Shown here one piece after another: positions 1 through 7,018 of a stretch of DNA of 25,984 nucleotides (within the stretch, counting starts at the first letter, position 1; each line of letters opens with the position of its first letter). Made by a program: the position numbers and the translations under genes. The notes beneath the pieces were generated by a model. It was given only the letters and a program-made list of their open reading frames with translations. It had not been told where the DNA came from and did not search any database. Origin of the DNA: Clostridiales bacterium (GTDB taxonomy: Bacteria > Bacillota > Clostridia > Christensenellales > Borkfalkiaceae); contig SVIK01000004.1 in assembly GCA_015069525.1 (NCBI GenBank), positions 1 through 25,984 of the forward strand. Direction: 5' to 3'.

Positions 1-675
1 GGAGGATTTTTCATCCGTAGAGGTATTTTTCGCTTCTTTTTCTTCCGCTTTTACCTCTACGTTTTCCGTCTTTTCAACCTTTTCCGCTTTGGGCTTTCTC
101 CCCCGCTTCTTCGGTTTTTCTTCGGGGATAGGCTCGGGCGCAGTTTCAGGCGTGACGGGTATTACGGGCGCAATCGGTTGTACGGGCGGAGGGGGCAAAG
201 GTTGCGTTTTTTCCTTGTCCGTTTCCTCTTTCACCGCTTTTTTCGTCGCGCGTTTTTTCTTGGGCTTTTCTTCCGTTTCTTCCGTAGCTTTTCCGTCCGT
301 TTCTTCCTTTAAGGGAGCGCTTTCCGCCTCCTTCTTTTTCTTTGTCGCCCTTGTCTTTTTCGGCTTTTCTGCCGTGTTTTCTTGTTGTTCTACCTGCGTT
401 TCTACCCTTTTAATCTCCGTTTTCAACGCATACATGCTACCTTCTAAAACGATTTCGCCGTCCTTTTTCATCACGTCGATAACCGAACCGATACGCCCTT
501 TCACGCTGTTGGGCGTTTCCTCACTCTCAAACTGCTCTACGTACAGCTTTGCGCCCTCGTCGATTAAATCGTTCGGCTTGAACGCCTTTTGTTCCAGCAA
601 CGAACGAATTAACTTCTTCGTTCTGTCCGTCTTCTCCGCGCGGGTGACGACGGGCTTTTCATTTTTGTTTTCCAT
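1..675 (-). CDS. Unknown protein with small folded N-terminus and Lys/Glu/Pro-rich AT-hook-like tail (C-terminus outside window)
   Basis: The frame is open from the ATG at 675 to the window edge, giving 225 residues with no stop, so the C-terminus is missing. An AAGGAA element lies about 11 nt upstream of the ATG. Residues 1 to about 85 have a mixed helix/strand composition, resembling a small winged-helix-like domain ending in a strand near 'GEIVLEGSMYALK'; that fold is a guess. From about residue 90 the protein is low complexity and rich in Lys, Glu and Pro. It carries a repeated motif EKPKKTRATKK, EKPKKKRATKK and EKPKKRGRKPK, the last resembling an AT-hook. A proline-rich stretch (PLPPPPVQPIAPVIPV) separates the second and third copies. 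This suggests a nucleic-acid-binding or histone H1-like tail, or a long linker to a further domain. It lies 90 nt downstream of recO in the same direction. The family is not recognised and no function is assigned. Confidence 0.75.
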   Translation of the reverse strand, partial: MENKNEKPVVTRAEKTDRTKKLIRSLLEQKAFKPNDLIDEGAKLYVEQFESEETPNSVKGRIGSVIDVMKKDGEIVLEGSMYALKTEIKRVETQVEQQENTAEKPKKTRATKKKKEAESAPLKEETDGKATEETEEKPKKKRATKKAVKEETDKEKTQPLPPPPVQPIAPVIPVTPETAPEPIPEEKPKKRGRKPKAEKVEKTENVEVKAEEKEAKNTSTDEKSS

Positions 676-696
676 AACTATTCAATTCCTTTCGCG

Positions 697-759
697 GTGG
701 GGCGTTCCGCACTCCTTATACTTATTTTCCCTTATCCCTCCATTGAGGGTGTGCCCCAC
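697..759. repeat. Inverted repeat in the recO-downstream gap
   Basis: The arms GTGGGGC (697-703) and GCCCCAC (753-759) are perfect complements. They enclose a second small hairpin, CCCTC-catt-GAGGG (736-749). One arm sits just upstream of the ribosome binding site of the unknown gene at 1-675. There is no T-run after the stem on either strand, so it is not a typical intrinsic terminator. It may fold in the mRNA leader of that gene. Confidence 0.4.
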
Positions 760-765
760 GTGCCG

Positions 766-1491
766 TCACTCTCCCAAGCAACGGATAAATTCTCCTAACC
801 CTTCAAAGCGCGACTCCGTTTTCTCTTCAAGGAAAGCCTTTATTAGGCGCAAAGCCCGTTTCTTCCCTCCACTCGTCGCGGTTTCGTCGTAGGATAAACC
901 CGCGCATTTGCGCAAGGTATGATAGGTTGATACGCTGGCACGTTCCCCTTGCACACAGCGCTCAAACGAGGTAAATCTCCCGTCTGCAAAATCAAACCAA
1001 AGCTTGTCGCCGATATCCCCGTCGCACTCCTCTAAATACGCAAGGTCGAGGGGATAACCGCTTTCTCGAAGCGCTATCAGCGAAAACGCTATCAGCGCTT
1101 CCGCTTCGTCTTCGCCACCTAAGCAAAGGGATTTTAGACACTCGATAAACCCGATAAACAACCCTTCGTACCGTTCGTTTTCTTGGGCGAGCACACGGCA
1201 AAGCTCCGCCGCCGCGCACGCCGAATAGAACTTGTCTATATCCGTGCGGAGGGAGAAAAAGCTTTCGTGCAGATACGCGTTTGTCACCGTGTATCTACCG
1301 CCTTTTTCCGCAAGAATATATTCCGCAAAGCAAAAGGGTTGTGCGGAAAATGCGAGTTTGGCTTTCGGCTTTTTCACCCCGCGTATCCCTGCGGTAATTT
1401 TGCCGAGCGTAGGCGAAAACAACGTCAACAGCTTGTCGTCGTCTTTGTAATCGATTGCCTGCAATACGATTGCTTCCGTCTTTACGTCCAT
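766..1491 (-). CDS. recO: DNA repair protein RecO
   Basis: The 241-residue product matches the usual RecO length. RecO loads RecA onto SSB-coated single-stranded DNA with RecR in the RecFOR pathway. The N-terminus (MDVKTEAIVLQAIDYKDDDK, then LFSPTLGKI and KPKAKL) is typical of the RecO OB-fold domain, and the rest is the helical C-terminal domain. The start at 1491 was chosen because AAAGGA lies about 8 nt upstream; a longer in-frame start at 1557 has no ribosome binding site. The zinc-finger region of most RecO proteins (two CxxC pairs) is reduced here to single cysteines at about residues 156 and 179. The order era, yqzL, recO is the same as in B. subtilis and strongly supports the call. 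Confidence 0.93.
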   Translation of the reverse strand: MDVKTEAIVLQAIDYKDDDKLLTLFSPTLGKITAGIRGVKKPKAKLAFSAQPFCFAEYILAEKGGRYTVTNAYLHESFFSLRTDIDKFYSACAAAELCRVLAQENERYEGLFIGFIECLKSLCLGGEDEAEALIAFSLIALRESGYPLDLAYLEECDGDIGDKLWFDFADGRFTSFERCVQGERASVSTYHTLRKCAGLSYDETATSGGKKRALRLIKAFLEEKTESRFEGLGEFIRCLGE

Positions 1492-1505
1492 TCTCGCTTT
1501 CCTTT

Positions 1506-1520
1506 GTGGTGAAACACCAC
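1506..1520. other. Small perfect hairpin next to the recO ribosome binding site
   Basis: GTGGTG-aaa-CACCAC forms a 6-bp stem with a 3-nt loop. On the minus strand it ends immediately before the AAAGGA of recO. It could stabilise the mRNA or tune recO translation; no T-run follows, so it is not a clear terminator. Confidence 0.35.
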
Positions 1521-1538
1521 GCCTCTTTCGTCGTTCGC

Positions 1539-1571
1539 TATCGCTTAGCCGTAGCATTATCGCTTAGCCGT
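1539..1571. repeat. Two 14-bp direct repeats between yqzL and recO
   Basis: TATCGCTTAGCCGT occurs at 1539-1552 and again at 1558-1571, a 19-bp period. Both copies lie in the short gap after the yqzL stop. Nothing identifies them as a protein-binding site. Confidence 0.5.
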
Positions 1572-1585
1572 GCAATACGAACTTT

Positions 1586-1699
1586 CTACTTCTTCCTAAT
1601 CAAATCGTAATAGAGCATATAATAGCCCACGCTACCCGTTTCTTGAAACATTTTCCACGCCATTTTAGCCGCTTCGTTCTCCCCGTTCTTATCCCGCAT
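1586..1699 (-). CDS. yqzL: YqzL family small protein
   Basis: This is a 37-residue gene, too short for most automatic calls. A strong GGGAGGG ribosome binding site lies about 6 nt upstream of the ATG at 1699. The core (AWKMFQETGSVGYYMLYYDLI) has the pattern of the YqzL family: an aromatic W-x-x-F, a TG turn, then a Y-x-L-Y helix. In B. subtilis yqzL lies between era and recO, exactly as here. Its biochemical role is not established. The family call rests on pattern plus position, both seen here. Confidence 0.85.
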   Translation of the reverse strand: MRDKNGENEAAKMAWKMFQETGSVGYYMLYYDLIRKK

Positions 1700-1763
1700 A
1701 CGTCCCTCCCAAGGGTAGTTTGTGGATAAAAGGGGATTTTTATGAGGGCGAAGTTTAGGGTGT

Positions 1764-2654
1764 TTAGAACTTCAAATCCTCGTAGCCGTATTCCCTAATC
1801 AAGTTCGGGCGTTCCCGCCAATCCTCTTTTACTTTGACGTACGTCGTTAAGAATACCTTTGCACCGAGGAATTTTTCCATATCTTGACGGGCAAACGAGG
1901 ATACTTCTTTTATCGCCCTGCCCTGCTTGCCGATAAGGATTGCCTTGTGGTTGGCTCTTTCGCACACGATATCAAGGTTCACCTCGTACACGCCGTTCTC
2001 GTTTTGCGCAAAAGTATTGATAATGATAGCGATACCGTGGGGAATTTCTTTATCGAATTTGAGCAAGATTTTTTCACGCATGATTTCAGCAATCATGAAA
2101 CGCTCGCTCTTGTCCGATACGATATCTTCTTCAAACACCTTTTCGCCTTCGGGCATTTTGGAAACAAGGAAATCTCTAAGCGCTTTTACGTTTCTACCCT
2201 TTCGCGCAGAAACGGGGAAAACGTCCAAATCTAAGCCCGCGTCCGAAAATTTCGCCATATCCAAAGGAATATTCTCCTTGGGCATAATGTCGATTTTCGT
2301 ATACGCAATCGCCATAGGAATTCCCAGCGCTTTGTACTTTTTCATCAGCTCGAAATCCTCGTCGCTTATCCCGTCGTGTCCGTCTACGACGTAGAGAATA
2401 TAATCTACCGACTTCGCGCTCGTTTCCGTAGTACGCATCATCATATCGGTAAGGGCGTTTCTCGCCTTATAGATACCGGGCGTATCCACGAATACGATTT
2501 GATAATCGTCCTCCGTCAATACCCCCAAAATTCTATCGCGCGTGGTTTGGGGTTTTGGGGATACTATCGATACTTTTTCCCCAACCATCACGTTTATTAG
2601 CGTACTTTTTCCCGCGTTTGCTCTGCCGATTACGGCAACGTATCCGCTTTTCAT
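1764..2654 (-). CDS. era: GTPase Era, 16S rRNA-binding ribosome maturation factor
   Basis: The product is 296 residues, the usual Era length. The GTPase domain carries G1 GRANAGKS (10-17), the G2 threonines near 37-38, G3 DTPG (57-60) and G5 SARKG (149-153). The C-terminal KH domain has the GKQGRAIKEV loop (242-251). Era binds the 3' end of 16S rRNA and assists 30S assembly. The ATG at 2654 was chosen because AAGGAG lies about 7 nt upstream and the G1 motif then starts at residue 10 as expected; the frame extends upstream without homologous sequence. The G4 motif, NKxD in most Era proteins, reads TKID (119-122). It follows ybeY by 53 nt with no cdd or dgkA gene between. Confidence 0.96.
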   Translation of the reverse strand: MKSGYVAVIGRANAGKSTLINVMVGEKVSIVSPKPQTTRDRILGVLTEDDYQIVFVDTPGIYKARNALTDMMMRTTETSAKSVDYILYVVDGHDGISDEDFELMKKYKALGIPMAIAYTKIDIMPKENIPLDMAKFSDAGLDLDVFPVSARKGRNVKALRDFLVSKMPEGEKVFEEDIVSDKSERFMIAEIMREKILLKFDKEIPHGIAIIINTFAQNENGVYEVNLDIVCERANHKAILIGKQGRAIKEVSSFARQDMEKFLGAKVFLTTYVKVKEDWRERPNLIREYGYEDLKF

Positions 2655-2707
2655 TTGAAAATTCTCCTTAGCTTTTTTCTCATCTTTTCCATGTGGAGCT
2701 TCTCCGC

Positions 2708-3190
2708 CTACTCCCTCGTAATACCGAGCTTTTTCAGCACTTGTTCTTCCTTTTCTCGCATTTCCGCCCGTTCCTCGTCCGTCATATGGTCGTAGCCAAG
2801 ACAATGCATAATGCCGTGTACGAGCAAATAATGCAATTCCCTTTCATACGAGTGGCCGTATTCCTCCGCCTGTTCTTTCGCCCGCTGTTTGCATATGACG
2901 ATAGAGCCTATCAACAAATTCCCCTCCTCGTCCATATCGTAAGGGAAATCCTTTGCGCTGATTTTCTTGCCCTTAATCCCGTCCAAAGTGGGAAAACTGA
3001 GCACGTCCGTCACCCTGTCAATTTGACGGTTTTCCGCGTTCAAAGTGCGTATTTCCTCCGCCGAAACGGAAAGGTATTCCACCGCCAACGGCACGTCCGA
3101 TTGCACGCTTTCCCCCACCGCTTCACAAAGCGACGTTATTTGAAAATCGGAAAGTTCTTCCTCGTCCGTGTACACGAAAAACTTGCTCAT
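2708..3190 (-). CDS. ybeY: Endoribonuclease / rRNA maturation factor YbeY
   Basis: The product is 160 residues, the usual length. The metal-binding signature HGIMHCLGYDH gives H125, H129 and H135 (H-x3-H-x5-H), the hallmark of the UPF0054/YbeY family. YbeY acts in 16S rRNA 3'-end maturation and ribosome quality control, consistent with its neighbour era. The ATG overlaps the stop of the upstream phosphodiesterase gene by 4 nt (ATGA), suggesting translational coupling. Confidence 0.95.
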   Translation of the reverse strand: MSKFFVYTDEEELSDFQITSLCEAVGESVQSDVPLAVEYLSVSAEEIRTLNAENRQIDRVTDVLSFPTLDGIKGKKISAKDFPYDMDEEGNLLIGSIVICKQRAKEQAEEYGHSYERELHYLLVHGIMHCLGYDHMTDEERAEMREKEEQVLKKLGITRE

Positions 3191-4695
3191 TCGTTCTCTC
3201 CCTTCGTTCCGCTATCCGTACGACGGTATTTGATGTTGGGATATTTGATACGGTGATGATATACCCCCGACAAGCAGTTGACGAGCGCAAGACGGATTTT
3301 CGTTAATTCTGCCATCGTGATATCGCACTCTGCAAACTGTTCCAAATCCATTCTTTCTTCGATAACGGCACGGATTGCTTTTTCCGTTTCCTCGGGCGTA
3401 CGTGCGTTTGCCGCGCGCACAGCCGCTTCCGCCGCGTCGCAAATCATAATAATCGCGGAAATCTTGCTCTGCGGTTTGGGACCCGAATACGAGAAATCCT
3501 CAATATTTAATTCCCCGTCCGTCATCTTCAACGCTTTTGCATAGAAATAACGGATAGGCATCGTGCCGTGATGTTCAAGCGCCACGTCCGCCAAGAATTG
3601 GGGCAAATGGTGGGTACGGATAAGCTTATACCCGTCCCTTGCGTGCGAACGAATAATGTCTGCGGAAAGTTCGGGCGTGAGCTCGTCATGCAAATTGTAT
3701 TCCCCTTGATTTTCCGTGAAATGTTCGGGATAGTGCAATTTACCAACGTCGTGGTACAAAGCCGCCGCACGGGCAAAATCCATGTTTTCACCGATAGCAG
3801 CCGCGCTCGCTTCCGCAAGTTGCGCAACCATCATAGAGTGGTTGTACGTACCAGGGGCTTCTGCTTTCAATTTCTTCAAAATTTTCGCGTCCGAGCTTGT
3901 CAACTCTCGCAAACGGAAGGCGGTAAGGCAGTTAAACGCCCACTCTAAAATAGGCAAGAAGGCAAGGAATATAACCGTCGACATAACACCACCGAACAAG
4001 CCGTATCCCACTTCCGTCAACAACGCTTGCCAAGGCGAAGGTCCTTCGAGCGCGCCTTCCATAAGCGTGGGGATTTCCAGTAGCGCAATAATCAAATCAA
4101 TCGGTACGACGATAAACAAACCGATACCGACGATACTCACGCGGGAGCGCGCTTTGCTCGCAAAGAAAATCGCGAACATGCCCGCCGTAAAGGAGATGAG
4201 TAGCGAAGAACAGCATTCTTTAATGGACACCGCCGATTCGGGCATAGCGAAAGCGTCGATATTGAACACCAAAAGCCCGCATATAACGTTCATGAAAATT
4301 GCTTCCCGTCTACCCACCAATACGAAAATCATCATAGCGACGAACGCTACGGGACGGGCGTAAATATCAATTTGATACCCGATTAAACACGCCATTATCA
4401 AATATAAATACAATACGGTAAACAGCAACGCTATCTTTTTGCCGTTTATTAGCATTTCTCTATTTTCAAAGAAGAAATACAAATACGTAATAATAAACAG
4501 CAAAAGCGTACTGAATATTGCGTACAAATAATTCGCGCCTTCTTGTGAAAGATTTTCTTTTAGATTGGGCAACTTATCACCGATTAACAGCAACGCCGCC
4601 AACACTACGAAAATGACGTAATGCAACAAATACCACATAACGCTTTTAAACGTATGCGTTTTCGTCCACTCGTTTATAAATTCTTTCTTTTCCAT
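3187..4695 (-). CDS. pgpH: 7TM-HD phosphohydrolase, PgpH/YqfF-like c-di-AMP phosphodiesterase lacking the ectodomain
   Basis: The 502-residue membrane protein has a first transmembrane helix (about 20-40), a cluster of further helices (about 56-255) and a cytoplasmic HD domain. H286 in YNHSMMV, H315-D316 in YHDVGK, a later HARDG and HH pair (350-376) and D420 supply the expected metal ligands. In the PgpH family this domain hydrolyses cyclic di-AMP. Typical PgpH proteins are about 700 residues and carry a large extracytoplasmic 7TMR-HDED domain between helix 1 and the other helices. Here only about 15-18 residues lie between helices 1 and 2, so that domain is absent. The position between phoH and ybeY matches yqfF of B. 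subtilis. The start has GGGAG about 9 nt upstream and lies 6 nt after phoH. Confidence 0.9.
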   Translation of the reverse strand: MEKKEFINEWTKTHTFKSVMWYLLHYVIFVVLAALLLIGDKLPNLKENLSQEGANYLYAIFSTLLLFIITYLYFFFENREMLINGKKIALLFTVLYLYLIMACLIGYQIDIYARPVAFVAMMIFVLVGRREAIFMNVICGLLVFNIDAFAMPESAVSIKECCSSLLISFTAGMFAIFFASKARSRVSIVGIGLFIVVPIDLIIALLEIPTLMEGALEGPSPWQALLTEVGYGLFGGVMSTVIFLAFLPILEWAFNCLTAFRLRELTSSDAKILKKLKAEAPGTYNHSMMVAQLAEASAAAIGENMDFARAAALYHDVGKLHYPEHFTENQGEYNLHDELTPELSADIIRSHARDGYKLIRTHHLPQFLADVALEHHGTMPIRYFYAKALKMTDGELNIEDFSYSGPKPQSKISAIIMICDAAEAAVRAANARTPEETEKAIRAVIEERMDLEQFAECDITMAELTKIRLALVNCLSGVYHHRIKYPNIKYRRTDSGTKGENE

Positions 4696-4701
4696 CTTTT
4701 G

Positions 4702-5730
4702 TCACTCCCCTTCCTTTTTAGAAGTTTCTCGTTCAACTTTCAGTTTTTTATTTTCACGGCGTACGGGCTTTTCCTCGTCCGCCTTTTCATACGCGCGGAT
4801 AATCCGCATCACCAACGGGTGTCTTACGACGTCCTGCGCCGTCAGCTTACACACGGCAATCCCTTCGACGCCCTCCAAAATTTTCGTGGCTTGTACCAAT
4901 CCACTTTCTTTTCCGTCCAAATCGATTTGCGTAATATCCCCCGTCACGACCGTCTTGCTTCCCTCGCCCATACGGGTTAAAAACATCTTCATCTGTTCTT
5001 TCGTCGTATTTTGCGCTTCGTCTAAGATTATAAACGCGTTGGATAACGTTCTACCACGCATGTACGCAAGCGGAGCAACCTCAATAGCTCCTCTTTCCAT
5101 CAATTTGGCATACGTTTCCAGCCCGAGCATTTCTTGCAACGCATCGTACAGCGGACGCAAATACGGGTCTACCTTCGTCTGCAAATCCCCTGGCAAGAAG
5201 CCGAGCTTTTCCCCCGCTTCTACGGCAGGACGAGTAAGGATAATTTTCTCCACCTGCTTGGCTTTGAACGCCGTCACCGCCATGCATACCGCCAAATACG
5301 TTTTCCCCGTACCGGCAGGCCCTACGCCAAACACCACCGTGTTTTTCTTGATTGCGTCCACGTATTCCTTTTGCCCAACCGTCTTGCACTTGATTTGTTT
5401 TCCCCTCGCCGTGACGGCAACCGCACCAGCCGACAGCGTTGCCAGCTCCTCCGTGCGTCCGTCTTTTGCCAGCTCGATACAATACGCCGTGCGCCCCTCG
5501 TCGGGCGTTTCGCCCTGTTCGGAAAGTTTGGCAAGCGCGTTTAATACCTTCACGCCCAAAGACACGCTTTCCGCATCTCCTTCCAGACGGATTTTCACGC
5601 CCTCTACGTACGCCGTTAAGTTTAACTCGCGCGCAAGGAAATTGAGATTTTCATCGAACGCGCCCAACACTCTTGCCAGCTTGTCCACCGTCCGCAAATC
5701 CACCTTGTCGCTTATTTTAATACCTTTCAA
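4702..5730 (-). CDS. phoH: PhoH-like ATPase
   Basis: With a TTG start at 5730 the product is 342 residues, near family length. The ATPase domain has Walker A GPAGTGKT (137-144) and Walker B FIILDEAQN (233-241), both typical of PhoH, with an N-terminal region common to the PhoH/YbeZ branch that is often linked to YbeY. A molecular role in RNA metabolism is suggested by that linkage but not proven. The TTG start is preferred because AAAGGGGGA lies about 5 nt upstream. A TTG at 5766 overlapping the yqfD stop is the alternative and lacks a good ribosome binding site. The frame continues upstream inside yqfD but that part is not homologous. The C-terminus is rich in Lys and Glu. Confidence 0.93.
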   Translation of the reverse strand: MKGIKISDKVDLRTVDKLARVLGAFDENLNFLARELNLTAYVEGVKIRLEGDAESVSLGVKVLNALAKLSEQGETPDEGRTAYCIELAKDGRTEELATLSAGAVAVTARGKQIKCKTVGQKEYVDAIKKNTVVFGVGPAGTGKTYLAVCMAVTAFKAKQVEKIILTRPAVEAGEKLGFLPGDLQTKVDPYLRPLYDALQEMLGLETYAKLMERGAIEVAPLAYMRGRTLSNAFIILDEAQNTTKEQMKMFLTRMGEGSKTVVTGDITQIDLDGKESGLVQATKILEGVEGIAVCKLTAQDVVRHPLVMRIIRAYEKADEEKPVRRENKKLKVERETSKKEGE

Positions 5731-5762
5731 CGTTCCCCCTTTTCCGCCAAAAGCGGAAATTT

Positions 5763-6674
5763 TCAATAATTTAAGCTTTCTATCGCCGTATACGTCAACC
5801 GCACGACGAAGCCTTGCTCTGTTTTTTCCATCGTCTTTTGCGAAACAATTTCTTCGCCGTCTAACCCCGCGTCCAAATACGCGATAGCAAACGCTTCTTG
5901 TTCGTCTTTCGCAGGGATTAGTTTTTCGTATACGCAAGCAACGCTCACCCGAGCCACCACGTCCACCGCCGTCCTCGTTCCGTCTTGGCTTTCTTGCCAC
6001 GCCCCGACAAGCGTATCTCCCACCGCTATTTTCTCGCCCGCCTGTCTTTGCGCCGTACCGCGCATCACGGTAATAGCGGTAATTTCGCCCACGTGTTTTG
6101 CTTTCATATCCCCACGCACGGGCGCACGCAACGGTTCTCCTCCCAACCGCATTTCTACGACGACGCACATGCCCGATTTTTTCACGGAGCAAAATTCCAC
6201 GCCGTCAAGGGCAAGCAAGCGGGAGCATATCAAATCCTCGTTGCCCGCCTTGTATTTGGCAAAGCGTTTTATTCCAAATTCTTCCAGCGTTTGCACCGCC
6301 TCTCTTGCGTACGTTTTCGAAGCGGAAAACTCCACCCCAAACACCAATCCGTCCGCAAACAGCACGCCCACGCAAAAGAGCATTGCGCCCAAGACAAAGC
6401 CTATCCTATCCTTACAAAAATCGACGAGCTTGCCCACTCCGCCCCGCTTTAAAAAACGTACGGTATACGGAGCATAGCCATTTTCTTTCTCTCCCGATTT
6501 TGGATAAATCGCAAAGACCTTTTCTCCGTCCTTTTTCGTCACGCTAAACCGCAAAGCGTTTTTGCGTACCTTTTTCACGTCGTATAATTCTATGCCAGCC
6601 CGTCGCAACCGCATAAGCGAGCGTTCGGGCATAAGCCCCGTTATCTCCAACCTGTCGCGCGTTTTGAAAACCAT
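5763..6674 (-). CDS. yqfD: Sporulation protein YqfD
   Basis: The 303-residue product has an N-terminal soluble part (MVFKTRDRLEITG), one clear transmembrane helix (about residues 91-112) and a C-terminal extracytoplasmic part with the YqfD-type stretch AITVMRGTAQRQAGEKIAVGD. The family belongs to the mother-cell sporulation programme in B. subtilis, and its precise role is not settled. It is somewhat shorter than B. subtilis YqfD (about 390-400 residues). It follows yqfC by 5 nt and precedes phoH as in other spore formers. The start has an AGGG about 9 nt upstream. Confidence 0.9.
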   Translation of the reverse strand: MVFKTRDRLEITGLMPERSLMRLRRAGIELYDVKKVRKNALRFSVTKKDGEKVFAIYPKSGEKENGYAPYTVRFLKRGGVGKLVDFCKDRIGFVLGAMLFCVGVLFADGLVFGVEFSASKTYAREAVQTLEEFGIKRFAKYKAGNEDLICSRLLALDGVEFCSVKKSGMCVVVEMRLGGEPLRAPVRGDMKAKHVGEITAITVMRGTAQRQAGEKIAVGDTLVGAWQESQDGTRTAVDVVARVSVACVYEKLIPAKDEQEAFAIAYLDAGLDGEEIVSQKTMEKTEQGFVVRLTYTAIESLNY

Positions 6675-6679
6675 ACCGC

Positions 6680-6952
6680 TTACCCTCGCTTTTTCGAGGT
6701 TTCGCCGTCTACTACGCGGACGGTACGTATTCTTCCAGACAACTGCAAATCGCCCTCGCAGTATTTTTTGATAAAGAGCGCTTCTCCCTCTATCTCCACG
6801 CTTTGATGCGGATAATACAAAACGATTTGTTCAGGGGAGAAATCCCCCACCGTTTTCACGCCTTCGAAATATCCGCCTCCGCCGATTACAACGGCAAAAC
6901 GAGCGTTTCCAAGCCCGTCACTATCCTTAAAAATCTCGTCGTATAACCGCAT
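6680..6952 (-). CDS. yqfC: Sporulation protein YqfC (YabP/YqfC family)
   Basis: The 90-residue product is close in length to B. subtilis YqfC (93). It has the small beta-rich pattern of the YabP/YqfC family, including GGGGYFEGVKTVGDFSPEQI and the C-terminal GDLQLSGRIRTVRV. It is first in a string of minus-strand genes and is followed by yqfD at 5 nt. The ATG at 6952 was chosen because AGAGG lies 6 nt upstream; a TTG two codons earlier would abut the ribosome binding site. A sigma-E-like promoter lies just upstream. Confidence 0.9.
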   Translation of the reverse strand: MRLYDEIFKDSDGLGNARFAVVIGGGGYFEGVKTVGDFSPEQIVLYYPHQSVEIEGEALFIKKYCEGDLQLSGRIRTVRVVDGETSKKRG

Positions 6953-6979
6953 ACCCAACCTCTTCGTTTCTTCTTGTTT

Positions 6980-7008
6980 AGTATATGAAACGCAAGAAAC
7001 AGATATGC
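6980..7008 (-). promoter_or_regulatory. Candidate sigma-E promoter of yqfCD
   Basis: On the minus strand GCATATC (7008-7002) is followed by 14 nt and then CATATACT (6987-6980). The B. subtilis sigma-E consensus is KMATATT, 14-15 nt, CATACAMT, so 6 of 7 and about 7 of 8 positions fit. The start would lie near 6974, about 22 nt before the yqfC ATG. B. subtilis yqfC and yqfD belong to the sigma-E regulon, which supports the reading. Confidence 0.65.
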
Positions 7009-7018
7009 CTTAACCGCA

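Noticed and set aside
89..892. Long plus-strand open frame
   Set aside because: It is antisense to the Lys/Glu-rich gene and recO; its Phe/Ser-rich composition is what reversed Lys/Glu codons give.
2655..2804. 50-residue N-terminal extension of Era
   Set aside because: It overlaps ybeY, has no family match, and the internal ATG at 2654 has AAGGAG.
5731..6192. N-terminal extension of PhoH
   Set aside because: It lies in another frame of yqfD, is Arg-rich and unlike the family; a TTG with a strong ribosome binding site sits at 5730.
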